NCBI GenBank assembly: GCA_032207245.1
Contig: JAGEOH010000250.1
Coordinates: 1-64,000 of the forward strand
Length of the DNA: 64,000 nucleotides
Reading direction: 5' to 3'
DNA from: Pardosa pseudoannulata
Lineage: Eukaryota; Arthropoda; Arachnida; Araneae; Lycosidae
A program made the translations under genes and the position numbers. This document shows, in pieces, positions 53,047 through 63,926 of the stretch. The notes beneath the pieces were generated by a model that ran no database searches, had not been told where the DNA came from, and saw only the letters and a program-made list of their open reading frames with translations. How positions within the stretch are numbered: position 1 is the first letter of the stretch; every line of letters starts with the position of its first letter.

Positions 53047-56000
53047 TCAAATAAGTGGATAAAATCCAATGCACTTTAAAAACCCAAAAATATTTTTATG
53101 AGGAGTAAAATTAAGCACGTTACTTAAAAGAATCTTATTCGAGTGAAAGTAATAAAGCCTCTGATTATTATAAACAGGACATTCGACTAGAATATGATTC
53201 ACAGATACAGGCACTTTACAGCAAAGGCAAGTGGGCACAGTTTCCCCCATGAGCAAGTGACGGTGAGTGAGGCGAGTATGTCCAATCCGCAGACGAGTTA
53301 TGATTACATCATTTCTTCGATTAGGCAGGGAAGGCCACATTGTTATTAGAGGTTTAACAGCATGTAGTTTATTGCCATTTTGTCCATTCCAAGATTGCTG
53401 CCACTTTTTATACAATAACTGAGTCACGAATTTTTTTACATCGGAATAGGGCAACTCAAAGGCAAGATAATTGTTTGCGGACTTCGCAGCTTTATCTGCA
53501 AGTTCGTTGCCATGTATTCCTACATGTGGAACCCAACTGAGTATGACATTTACTCCCAAGGAAGCAAGATATTTTAGAGAGTTTAAAATTCTAAAAATGA
53601 GAGGGTGACTATGAGAAACTGTAAAACCAAGGGCATGCAAAGCACTCAAGGAATCCGTGTAAATAATAAAATTTCCTTTGTTAAAAGAGAGCAACTTTTC
53701 TAAAGCTTTGACAATGGCTAAAAGCTCGGCAGTAAAAATTGAAGTAGCTGGGTGAAGAGAGTAACTATATGAATGACCCTCAAAAATAAAAGCACAGCCA
53801 ACAAAGTCGTCCGATTTGGAGCCGTCAGTAAAAATAGGAACGTAGTCTGAGTAACAGTGTCGATGGTGATTAAAAAACTGTTGAAAAATGATGTCAGCCG
53901 TAGAAGCCTTGTCAAGAGATGAAAAAGGATTTAAAAAGCTAAAATTTGCATCATTCCAAGGAGGATGATAAGTGTCAGAGGCTAAAATATTAATGTTGTC
54001 CAGATTAAAATTGGATAAAAGTTCCTTTATTCTATAATGAAATGAAGGAATGCAAGATGGTCGATGATTAAATAAACGAGTGAGGAAGCTGCTAAAATTG
54101 TTAGTATGAAAAGGATGATTTTTAAAAGATAAAAGTCTAAAATAGTAATGTAAAGATAAAATATTTCGCCTTAAATGAAGAGGGGCTTCGTAGCAATCAA
54201 CATAGAGGCTCTCCACAGGAGAGGTCCTAAATGCTCCAGAACACAACCGAAGAGCGGTGTGATGAACAGTATTCAGCTTTTTGAGGACTGATTTACGGGC
54301 GGAACCATAAATAGTACAGCCATAATCTAATTTGGAACGGATCATAGCATGGTAGATCTTCATTAGAGAAGAGCGATCAGAACCCCAATTGGTACTACAG
54401 AGTACCCTCAAAATGTTCATTGCTCTGTCGCATTTCTTGCGCAAGTGTAAAATATGAGACGAGAAGGTAAGTTTGCTGTCCATTATAACACCCAGGAAGT
54501 TAACTTCGTTAACAACGGAAATATCACCACCAGCAAGCTTGATTTCCGGGTCAGAGTGAAGCCTCCTTTTCCTACAAAAGTGGACGCAGCAAGTTTTGGA
54601 CCTGGAAAAACTAAAACCATTCTTCTCACTCCAGTTAACAATTTTGTTTACCGCAGTCTGAAGTTGGCGATTTATAAATCTCATGTCGTTCCCTTCACAG
54701 GAGACATGAAGGTCGTCGACATACAAGCTACCTGAAACAGATGATGGGATTTCGTTCAAAATTCCGTTTATTGCAATAATAAAAAGCGTAACACTGAGCA
54801 CGCTACCTTGAGGAACCCCTTCTTCCTGGATAAAAGAATCGGAGTAAGTATTGCCGAGACGAACACGAAAATCTCGCAGATTTAAAAAGTTTTTAATAAA
54901 AATTGGAAGGTTTCCCCTCAAGTCAAAATTGTAAAGTGCACGAAGAATACCGTATCGCCAAGTACGGTCGTAAGCCTTTTCTACGTCAAAAAAAATGGAG
55001 ACTACATGTTTCCGTCTCACAAAGGCATTACGAATTTTGCTCTCTAAGTCCATGATGTTATCAATAGTGCATCTACCACGTCTGAAACCACTCTGAAGTG
55101 TATGCAAGCACTTGTTATTTTCTAAATAGTGCATGAGGCGAGCATTAATCATTTTTTCCATGATTTTACACATGCAACTTGTGAGAGCAATGGGGCGATA
55201 GCTCTGAGGATTCGTTGGATCTTTCCCAGGCTTTAAAATAGGAATAATGACAGCTGTTCTCCAAAGGGTGGGAAAAGAGTGTTCATGCCAGATTCTATTG
55301 TACAAAATTAGTAGGTTTGAAAGTGAAGAAAGGGACAAGTTTTTTAACATAGAATAGGAAATTAAATCTGGACCACATGAAGTCTTATGAGTACTTTTTA
55401 GTGCTGTGTTGAGTTCCTTTAAAGTAAAGCTATTGTTGTAGGGAGAACGAGTTTTAGAGAGAAAGTTTATCTTCTTTTTCTCTGCTATTGTTTTTATGGC
55501 TTTAAAAGTGGATGAGTAGTTTGAACTGCAGGAAATATCAGCAAAAGTGGAGGCAATGGTATTGGCAATATCTTTAGTAGAGGAAATAATTTGACTGTTA
55601 TTACGTAGAATGGAAATTTGATTGTTAGGAAACACCCCAGAACACCGCTTCACCTTATCCCACAGTATTTTACTGCTAACAGAGGAATTAATACTGTTAA
55701 CATAATTATTCCACGAATTCTTCTGGCTTCTCCTTAAAGTGCACCGGAATAATGCTTTATATTTTTTATATGCAACAAGGTTATCCGCAGTCGGATACCT
55801 TTTAAAAATATTAAAGGCTTTCCTCTTCTCCTTATAAGTTCTCCTGCAGTCCTCATTCCACCAAGGCTTAGATTGCTTACGAGGATACCCCGAAGTCTTC
55901 CGAATAGTGGCATCAGCAGCAGATATAATGGTATTAGTAACCATGTTAACAGATTCATCAATAGAGGCATTTTCTACCATTGTTTGGGTAATGCTTGCAA

Positions 56001-56718
56001 GGTTACTGAAAGCTTTCCAGTCAGCAGAGTGGAGTATGTACCGGGTTACTTCAAAGTTATGTTTAGTGTTTAACATGTGCGTTAGAACTATAGGAAAATG
56101 GTCACTATTGTGCAAGTAAGAATCGACAGAGAAACGCCAGTGAGGAAAAGTAGAAGGGGAGCATATGGCAAGATCAAGGGAATGGAAGCTTCTGCTAGGA
56201 GAGTGAAAGTAAGTTTTCTCATCCCTGTTAAAAAGGCAGAGGTCGAGTTCAGAAAGGACCTTTTCAATTTGCTTGCCACGGTGGTTGAGGTCAGGACTAC
56301 CCCAAAGAGGGCTATGGCCGTTAAAGTCACCAAGTATAATGAAAGGCACGGGAAGCTGATTTATTAAGTTATAAAGAGAATTCTGAGAAATAGAGGTATT
56401 TGGAGGTAAATATAAGCTGCATATAGTGACCAGGGAGTGAATGTGAATTTGGACAGCAACTGCTTGCAAATCGCTATTAATATGAAATGGGCAAGAGGGG
56501 TAGTCATGAGACACGAATAGAGCAACACCACCAGAAACTCGTTCACCACTGTCATTGTCTTTCCTAATCGTGCTGTACCGACGTAATTTTGCTGTCTGCG
56601 AAGTACGAAGGAACGTTTCTTGGACTGCAATACAAGCCGGATGGTAGGTATTAACAAGGTCCCTCAGTTCCGAGACGTGCTGTTTAAGGCCGTGGCAATT
56701 CCACGACACGAGAGCCAT
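53047..56718 (-). CDS. LINE C ORF2, intact (endonuclease, RT, RNase H)
   Basis: About 1,223 residues without a stop from the Met of MALVSWNCHGLKQHVSELRD, matching the start used in A, B, D and F. The frame upstream to 56757 is open but probably not used. Endonuclease: AVQETFLR, ILGDFNGHSPLWGSP, NSDHFPIVL. Reverse transcriptase: HKTSCGPDLISYSMLKNLS, GKDPTNPQSYRPIALTSC, FDVEKAYDRTWRYGIL, EEGVPQGSVLSVTLF, YVDDLHVSC. RNase H: IFTDGSKSDDFVGCAF, FTAELLAIVKALEKL, IYTDSLSALHAL, SWVPHVGIHGNELADKAAKS, where the Ser of the usual WVPSHVG block is missing but the His remains. C-terminal block: CLCCKVPVSVNHILVEC. The reading frame looks able to produce a working enzyme. Confidence 0.93.
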   Translation of the reverse strand: MALVSWNCHGLKQHVSELRDLVNTYHPACIAVQETFLRTSQTAKLRRYSTIRKDNDSGERVSGGVALFVSHDYPSCPFHINSDLQAVAVQIHIHSLVTICSLYLPPNTSISQNSLYNLINQLPVPFIILGDFNGHSPLWGSPDLNHRGKQIEKVLSELDLCLFNRDEKTYFHSPSRSFHSLDLAICSPSTFPHWRFSVDSYLHNSDHFPIVLTHMLNTKHNFEVTRYILHSADWKAFSNLASITQTMVENASIDESVNMVTNTIISAADATIRKTSGYPRKQSKPWWNEDCRRTYKEKRKAFNIFKRYPTADNLVAYKKYKALFRCTLRRSQKNSWNNYVNSINSSVSSKILWDKVKRCSGVFPNNQISILRNNSQIISSTKDIANTIASTFADISCSSNYSSTFKAIKTIAEKKKINFLSKTRSPYNNSFTLKELNTALKSTHKTSCGPDLISYSMLKNLSLSSLSNLLILYNRIWHEHSFPTLWRTAVIIPILKPGKDPTNPQSYRPIALTSCMCKIMEKMINARLMHYLENNKCLHTLQSGFRRGRCTIDNIMDLESKIRNAFVRRKHVVSIFFDVEKAYDRTWRYGILRALYNFDLRGNLPIFIKNFLNLRDFRVRLGNTYSDSFIQEEGVPQGSVLSVTLFIIAINGILNEIPSSVSGSLYVDDLHVSCEGNDMRFINRQLQTAVNKIVNWSEKNGFSFSRSKTCCVHFCRKRRLHSDPEIKLAGGDISVVNEVNFLGVIMDSKLTFSSHILHLRKKCDRAMNILRVLCSTNWGSDRSSLMKIYHAMIRSKLDYGCTIYGSARKSVLKKLNTVHHTALRLCSGAFRTSPVESLYVDCYEAPLHLRRNILSLHYYFRLLSFKNHPFHTNNFSSFLTRLFNHRPSCIPSFHYRIKELLSNFNLDNINILASDTYHPPWNDANFSFLNPFSSLDKASTADIIFQQFFNHHRHCYSDYVPIFTDGSKSDDFVGCAFIFEGHSYSYSLHPATSIFTAELLAIVKALEKLLSFNKGNFIIYTDSLSALHALGFTVSHSHPLIFRILNSLKYLASLGVNVILSWVPHVGIHGNELADKAAKSANNYLAFELPYSDVKKFVTQLLYKKWQQSWNGQNGNKLHAVKPLITMWPSLPNRRNDVIITRLRIGHTRLTHRHLLMGETVPTCLCCKVPVSVNHILVECPVYNNQRLYYFHSNKILLSNVLNFTPHKNIFGFLKCIGFYPLI

Positions 56719-56753
56719 AAAGAAAGAGAAAAAGGGGGAGAAAAGCTGAAATA

Positions 56754-57511
56754 TCACCGAGTGGCACCAGAGGCCTCCGCCTCTGAGCTGGAGGTGCTTT
56801 CCATCACCATATCCTCATCGGGGGATACGTAAAATTTTACGGAATCATCCGAATTCCTCATACTAGTCTCCGAACCTGGTCTGTTTTTAAGGAAGTCTTT
56901 TTTGGTTAATTGTTTCGTAAGTACTGGTTGAGATTTGAGTTTCTTTTTTACTTTCGTCGGGGGTTTGGTTATAGCCTTTTTAGATTGGCTAATTGTAGTA
57001 CAGGAAGGATTTTCTTTTGAAGAAACTGGGTTTTTGGGTTTTGTGCAATAGGTCTGTACAGAATTCTTTTCATGTGACTTTATATTTTGGGTAGGTTTAT
57101 TATTTAAGACGTTGGCTTGTGACAAATCTGTCTGAGTAGCTGTTGATGCTAACGTTTTGGATGATAATGCTGACGAATAAGAAATGCCAGATCTAGGTAT
57201 GCGGGACATGATAAGCCTGCGCGCTTCAACGTAAGGAAGACCCTTCTCAGCTTTAAGGGACTGAATCTCCTTCTCAGTCTGCCAAGATGGACAAGAACGA
57301 GAAAAGGAAGGGTGTTGCCCTTTGCAATTGACACATAAAGGAGGGGCATTGCAGTTTTCGCTGTCATGTCCCACCACAGCGCAGCGAGCGCAGGTAAGGG
57401 ACCCACGACAAGACAGCTTAGAATGTCCAAAACGTTGACACTGGAAACAACGGAGTGGATTAGGAATATAAACTCTGACTGGACAGTGGAGGTATCCAGC
57501 AGATATATGGG
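56754..57511 (-). pseudogene. LINE C ORF1, C-terminal part
   Basis: Minus strand: ISAGYLHCPVRVYIPNPLRC, CFQCQRFGHSKLSC, CARCAVVGHDSENC, CVNCKGQHPSFSRSC, WQTEKEIQSLKAEKGLP, EARRLIMSRIPRSGISYSSA, then a Lys/Ser-rich tail and DEDMVMESTSSSEAEASGAT. It ends 35 bp before ORF2. The N-terminal part is beyond the LINE E insertion at 60923 and is damaged, so ORF1 as a whole is broken although this half is clean. Confidence 0.88.
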
Positions 57512-57524
57512 CAGGAATTGTCGG
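57512..57524. repeat. target-site duplication of LINE E, left
   Basis: CAGGAATTGTCGG, repeated at 60910-60922. The last GG may belong to the tail. Confidence 0.9.
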
Positions 57525-60500
57525 TTGGTTGGTTGGTTGGTTGAAGCTTAATGGCGCTAATTCCTCAAGGGACAAACTGCGCCAAACAAGATGAGGAAAT
57601 AAACCAAAGACGGAATTTAGAACAAATTTTGACAAAAGATAAAAACACAGGATTTAAAAGAGATTAAAGTAACAAGAAAAAAATACAAACAACAGAAAAC
57701 ACGAATACAAATTGAGTTATATACAGATTAACAAGATTTGAAAATTGAGTGAATTGAAAATTGAAAGATTAAAAATTGAAAATTAGAAAATTGAAACACA
57801 AACAAAAAATCAAATTTCGGTATAAAAACCAGTTTGACGAAGAAAGGGGAACAAGTTTGGATGTGGAGTTTCCCCGATGATTAAATTAAGATTAGGAGAT
57901 GGATTACCAAAAAATTTTATATACAATGATTTAGAACAAACACAGGACGTTAAAATATGTGCGACTGTGTAAAGTGTCTTGCAATACGCACACTGTGCAG
58001 GAGCTTCACCCAGCAAGAGATGGGCATGGGTGAGCCTGCAATGACCCACTCGTAGACGAGTGAGTATTACATCATGTCTCCTAGAAGGGAGTTGAGGCCA
58101 TTTAGTTATTTTTGTTTTAATTTCCCGCAGCTTATTTGAAGGAATGTTATCCCAGGAGATCTGCCATTTATTATGTAAAAGATCTTTAATGTAATTTTTC
58201 AAGTCAGGATAAGGTAGACCAGTGTTGAGAAAGTCGCTTGCAGACCTGGTAGCCATGTCCACAAGTTCATTGCCTTTAATGCCGACGTGAGAGGGAACCC
58301 AGCTAAAAACTAGCGAGATTCCCATGGAAGTAAGGTTAGTTATTGTTGCAAGAATTTTGAAAATAATAGGATTATTACAGTTATTTGATTGCAATGAATT
58401 AAGAACACTTTGGGAGTCTGTATAGATAATAAAGTTTTTACTATTGTGATTCATCAATTCCTCTAAAGCCTTCAAAATAGCAAAGGCTTCAGCAGAAAAG
58501 ATGGAGAGTTTAGGATGGAGTCTGTAGCTATTGATTTCATCTTTAATAAGGTATGCACAGCTGACATAGTTAGTGGATTTTGAACCATCTGTGAAAACAG
58601 AGGTGTAATTTTTATAATATTGCTTGTGATCTTCAAAAATTTGTTGATAAATGATATTGCTAGTTGAACTTTTGTCAAATGACTTAAAGGGGTTTATTAT
58701 AGTAAAAGTAGGAGTGTGCCAAGGATGTATTCCAATAGCTGTGGGTATTGTATCTATATTGTCTAAGTTAAGATCTCTTAAAATTTCATTTATCCTTCCC
58801 TGAAACGGCAGAACACAAGAAGGTCTAGCAATGTATAATCTCTTAAGGTAATAATTGAGTGTATGTTGATGAATGGGATGGTTGATATAAGATGACGTTC
58901 TGAAGTAGTACTGAAGAGATAACATCTGTCGACGTAATTCAAGAGGAGCTTCACAGCAGTCAACGTAGAGACTTTCCACAGGAGATGTTCTAAAAGCTCC
59001 GGAACACAATCGAAGAGCGGAATGGTGAATGGTATTCAGCTTTTGAAGGACAGAAACGCGTGCTGACCCATATACAGGACATCCATAGTCCAGTTTTGAG
59101 CGGATGATGGCATGATAGATCTTAATTAGGGAAGAGCGATCAGCTCCCCATGAGGTCTTAGAAAGGATTTTTAGGATGTTGAGCTTCCTTTCGCAATTTT
59201 TCCGCAAGTTTGTGATATGGGGTGCAAAGGTAAGTTTTTTGTCAAAAATGACGCCGAGAAAATTCACCTCATTCACAATGTTGATGTTATTTCCAAGAAA
59301 CTGGATCTCTGGGTCAGGGTGCAGACCTCTTTTTTTGCAAAAATGCACACAACACGTCTTTGAACTTGAAAAGCTGAAACCATTCTCGCTCGCCCACTTA
59401 CTAATCTTGTTAACTGCAGTCTGGAGTTGTCTGTTAATAAATCTCATATCCGCTCCTTCACATGAGATATGGAGATCGTCGACATACAAGTTTCCATTAA
59501 CAGAGGGAGGTATCTCGTTCAGGATCCCATTAATTGCAATAATAAATAGGGTCACACTCAAAACGCTTCCCTGAGGAACTCCTTCTTCTTGAATAAAAGT
59601 GCGAGAAAAGGTGTTTCCTACCCTAACTTTAAAATTTCTTAATGCTAAAAAGTTCTGTATAAAAATAGGCATATTACCACGCAACTCTAAATTGAACAGC
59701 TGTTGTAGAACCCCATGACGCCAAGTGCGGTCATATGCCTTTTCTATATCGAAGAAAACCGACACCAAATGCTTCCGTTTAACGAAAGCATTCCGGATTC
59801 TAGTTTCCAACTCCATTATATTATCTAACGTGCTCCTTCCACGACGGAAACCACTCTGAAATTTGGAGAGACAGTTATTTTCCTCTAGGTAGTAGATCAG
59901 ACGAACGTTTATCATTTTTTCAAGAATTTTGCATAAACAGTTCGTCAGAGCTATTGGACGGTAGCTGAGAGGATTCGATGGGTCTTTTTCAGGTTTTAGA
60001 ATGGGGATAACAATAGCCTCTCTCCACGAGGAAGGAAAGCTATGTTCTCTCCATATTCTATTGTAAAGTTTAAGAAGGTTGTACATCGAAACTGAAGAGA
60101 GGTTTTTTATCATTTCGTAGGAAATATTATCGGGTCCAGCAGAAGATTTATGGACTTTATGAAGGGCTCTGTTTAATTCTAAAATGGTAAAATCAGAATT
60201 ATATGGAAAGTTAAGCGAAGTTTGAAAGTTTATTGGTTTATCCTCAGCTAGGTGTTTAAGTTTTATAAAAGATGAGGAGTAATTTGAACCTGAAGATATA
60301 TCAGCTAAGGATGAGGCTATTGTGTTGGCTATGTCATCAAGAGAAGTTATTAGGTTATTATTATAATTTAAAATTTGGATTTGGTTGTTTGGGTAAACGC
60401 CAGAACAGCGCTTAACTTTTACCCATAAATCTTTACTAGAAATGGAGGAAGAGATACTGCTAATATAGTTCACCCACGAATCTCTTTGGCTACGTCTTAA

Positions 60501-60909
60501 AGTGCGGCGGAAAATACTTTTGCATTTCTTATAATTTATAAAATTCTCCGTCGTAGGATGTCTTTTAAACACGGAAAACGCTTTTCTTTTTTCTTTATAA
60601 GTATTTTTACACTCTTGGTTCCACCATGGCTTTGTTTGCTTTTGAGGACGGCAGGATGATTTTTTTAGGAAATGTCAGCTGCAGAAATTATCGTTTCAGT
60701 TATCTGATTAACTGCTTCATCAACGGTATTATTGTCGACCATGTCTGTAGAGATATTGGCTAGGGTACGGAATTTATCCCAATCAGCGGAACCTAGAATA
60801 AAACGAGGAACACGCTGATTGGCATTGGAGACATTATTGTGAGTTAGGATAATTGGAAAGTGATCACTATTATAGAGGTAGAATCAACTGTAAAATTCCA
60901 AAACGGAAA
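57525..60909 (-). mobile_element. LINE E, 5'-truncated insertion in LINE C
   Basis: Minus strand, 3.4 kb. The tail and 3' hairpin are at 57525-57590, the 3' UTR reaches 57809, and ORF2 runs from there to 60909. It is truncated in the endonuclease (PFWNFTVDS ... YNSDHFPII region). Both edges carry CAGGAATTGTCGG. It breaks ORF1 of LINE C between the ISEGELF-type block and the HCPVRVYIPN block. Confidence 0.92.
57810..60909 (-). pseudogene. LINE E ORF2, 5'-truncated, RT and RNase H open
   Basis: One frame of 920 codons (60572-57810) covers the linker (SQRDSWVNYISSISSSISSK), RT with HKSSAGPDNISYEMIKNLS, SNPLSYRPIALTNCLCK, FDIEKAYDRTWRHGVL, EEGVPQGSVLSVTLFIIAIN and YVDDLHISCEGAD, RNase H with FTDGSKSTNYVSCAYLIKD, IYTDSQSVLNSLQSN and WVPSHVGIKGNELVDMATRS, and the end CAYCKTLYTVAHILTSC. 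Upstream to 60909 the endonuclease end is frameshifted near 60580, 60665 and 60885. Truncation alone makes the copy unable to move on its own. Confidence 0.92.
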
Positions 60910-60922
60910 CAGGAATTGTCGG

Positions 60923-61345
60923 AGTACTAAAGGTAAGTATTAAGTGTTTTGTAGGGAGAAACTATTGCCGAATGGTTATCTGCGAACTGCGCACACATTT
61001 TGCTCTCGTAGTTTTCGAGAATCTCACTCTCGCTGGTGCGTAATAAGTCTATTTCAGAAATGACGCCACGAGAGAAATTCAGAGATCTATGCACAGTAAC
61101 GGAAACGGGAAATGACCAAGGGCGGTACTTTTAGATAGTACCTGGCTTGCTTAGAGTTTTTTACCTCAACCAAAATCACCAGATTTTTAATTTTTTGACC
61201 GATTTAACGTCACCTACTACGGATGTAAGACATTTATGTATTACAAAAGGGATATATTGTCAAAACTGCCTTCATCATTTTAATATTGAAAAATCTTGCA
61301 TTACTAATAGAGATCTGATCCGTTTGTTGTGAATTGGGGGGAGTG
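60923..61345 (-). pseudogene. LINE C ORF1, N-terminal part, decayed
   Basis: The minus strand shows SISNARFFNIK near 61300, corresponding to TSRARFFIVQ in F, then KNLVILVEVKNSKQARYYLK (compare SGDLLVEVADSTQATKLLK) and FLSRGVISEIDLL (compare NFCRGVISEGELF). Several stops and frame changes separate these. It joins the clean C-terminal half across the LINE E insertion. Confidence 0.7.
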
Positions 61346-61351
61346 TGTGAA

Positions 61352-61936
61352 AAAGTAATAAGGAAAAGTAAATTCGGATCCCGGCGGCACCACCCACCAC
61401 GGAGCCCAACAAGGGGATGCAAACCTTTACCAGTGCTGACCAGGATCTATACGTTCACAGGTACTCTGAAGCCACTACCACCCTTAACGCAATGGCCCAA
61501 AAGCACGCCGCTCACTTAGCCCAAGCCGAGAACAAAGTTAACGACCAGCCGATTGATACACATGGGCCAGAGTGTACCAGTTTACACGAAGCCGAGGCCA
61601 AAGCAACGTGTTGAAGATTCCCCGCCCAAATGGAAATTCCATAAAAGATGATTTCACGGGAAATCCCCTCAATTACCAGGATCATTTCCGCGGACACGGG
61701 TCTCCACGCACGGCAAACACGTGGGCAGTTAACAGTTCGCGAGAGGCTATTTCAGAACGGAACATAGCATCGCGAGAAAAGCCCTCACCTCCGAAGAGGT
61801 AACCACAACGAGGAGAAAAAAGAAGGATAAAGTAGGAGACAAGAGGAGAGGAGACGGAAAAAAGAGTAAAGTTCGCTGGGGTACCTCGGGATTGCGACAC
61901 CCGTGTTTACCTAAAGAAGGTAAACCCCCTGAGGGG
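61352..61936 (-). promoter_or_regulatory. LINE C 5' leader
   Basis: Leader of the second type, like 2857-3457 and 8695-9287. Its 5' edge CCCCCTCAGGGGG touches the duplication at 61937. It lacks several short runs found in the other two copies, for example CCCC in the CCCCCACGGGG segment. The hairpin is at 61737-61776. Confidence 0.8.
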
Positions 61937-63926
61937 GAACAGTAGACGGAAGTTGGCTTAGGATATCATTAACCTTAATCGAGAATAGGGTAACACTTAA
62001 GACTGAACCCTGAGGAACGCCCTCCTCTTGCACAAAGCAGTCAGAAAAAGTGCCGTTCATGCGGACTTTAAACTGCCGATAAGAAAGGAAGTTTTTAATA
62101 AAACTTGGTAAGTTACCTCTAAAACCTAAACGATGTAGATCGCGAAGAATGCCATACCTCCAGGTGCGATCGTAAGCCTTTTCTATATCAAAGAAAACTG
62201 AAATCAAGTGATTGCGCCTCAGAAAGGCACTACGAATTTGGGATTCTAGGTAAAGAATGTTATCCACGGTAGACCTATTTTTCCTGAAACCACTCTGAAA
62301 AGGATGGATGTGATGTTCATTTTCTAAGATATAAACGAGCCGTTTATTTACCATTTTTTCCAGTAGTTTACATAAGCAGCTAGTAAGGGCAATGGGACGA
62401 TAGTTGTACGGATTACGGGCGTCTTTACCAGGTTTATTGATTGGGATAATAATAGCTTGTTTCCAAGATGTTGGAAATGTTTGTTCAGTCCAGATTCTAT
62501 TGTAGAGATGAAGCAAGTTTATAAGAGAATTATGAGAAAGATGTTTTAGCATATTAAATGAAATAGCGTCAGGACCAGGAGAAGTGTTTACAGACTGACG
62601 TAGACAGGATAACAATTCCTGTATATCAAAAGGGCTATTGTAAGGAAGATTTACTGAGGTCTTAAAGTTTAAGGTTCGTCTTTCAGAGATGGTTTTGTAG
62701 GAAAGGAATTGCTTTGAATATGAATGTTTGCTAGAGGCAGAATAAAACGCTTTGCCAATAGTATTAACGATATCTTTAATATGTGAGATAATATTCCCAT
62801 TAAATGAAAGAGTGGAGATAGGATTGTTATAATAAATACCCATTGCCCTTTTTGCTTTGCACCATAACTCTTTACTAGAAGTAGAATTGGAGATGCTCGA
62901 AATGTATTTAACCCAAGACTCCTTCTGGGAACGGCGTCTGACCTTTCTGGCATAAGCTTTTGCTTTATTAAAAGCAATAAGGTTAGTAGTAGTTGGGTAC
63001 CTACGGAAGATACTCCAGGCTTTCTGCTGCAATTTCTTAGCACGAAGACAATCTGAGTTCCACCATGGTTTTTTATTTTTTCTGTTGGTAGGGCGAGATT
63101 TTGGAATACTGACATCTGCAGCATTAATAATAGTGGACGTTACATTATTAACTGCTTCGTCAACGGTGCCAGTAGTTATGTTAGGAGTGATAACAGCGAG
63201 TGAAGTGAAATTCAACCAATCTGCCCTGTTTTCAATGTAACGGATATGAGAGGAGATATCATGAGAGTTACGGTAAAGCGGAGAGAGCAAGATTGGGAAA
63301 TGATCGCTATTATGAAGATCACTGGAAACTGAAAATGAATATAAAGGAAGAATTGAGGGAGAGCAGATGGCGAGGTCTATGGCATGAAAACTTTTGGTAG
63401 GCTTATGGAAGTAAGTATTGTCACCATTGTTGAGGATACATAAAGAAAGATCAGATATGAGTGACTCGATGATTTGTCCCCTTTTGTTCACCTCATTACT
63501 TCCCCAAAGGGGGCTATGGGCGTTAAAGTCCCCGAGCAAAATGAAGGGAGGTGGAAGGTCCTGTATTAATTTAGTTAATTGATGTATGTTTATGGCTTCG
63601 TTTGGAGGTAAGTAGAGGCTGCATATAGTAGTTAGACATTTTAACCGGACACGGGCCGCAACGGCTTGAAGGTTACTTTTAATATTAAGGGGCTGAAAAG
63701 GAACACTATTCGAAATAATCAGGGCGACACCGCCAGAGGCCTTATTGCCAAGTTCGTGATCTTTCCTTAAAACAGTATGGTTCCGGATTTTAGGGACTTT
63801 GATTTCACATTGTAAGAATGTTTCTTGGAGAGCAATGCAAGCGGGATTATGGTCATAAATCAGAATGTGGAGATCGTCTATTTTATGCAAAAAACCGTGG
63901 CAATTCCAAGAAAGCAGCAAGGCCAT
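61937..63926 (-). pseudogene. LINE D ORF2 piece 1 (endonuclease and RT first half)
   Basis: Open on the minus strand from MALLLSWNCHGFLHKIDDLH: ALQETFLQCE, ILLGDFNAHSPLWGSNEVNK, NSDHFPILLS, NTSPGPDAISFNMLKHLSHN, GKDARNPYNYRPIALTSCLC, FDIEKAYDRTWRYGILRDLH, EEGVPQGSVLSVTLFSIKVN. It runs without a break into LINE C at the duplication GAACAGTAGACGG, just before YVDD. Together with pieces 2 and 3, ORF2 of D was probably intact when C and A landed. Confidence 0.92.

Larger units (their letters stand above)
52802..61936 (-). mobile_element. RNase H-bearing LINE C, split by LINE E
   Basis: Minus strand. 61936-61352 leader (second type), 61345-60923 and 57511-56754 ORF1, 56718-53047 ORF2, 53046-52802 3' UTR and tail. 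LINE E interrupts ORF1 with CAGGAATTGTCGG at both edges. The outer duplication GAACAGTAGACGG places C inside LINE D. C is its own subfamily, clearly diverged from A/B/F. Its ORF2 has no stop or shift. Confidence 0.92.
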
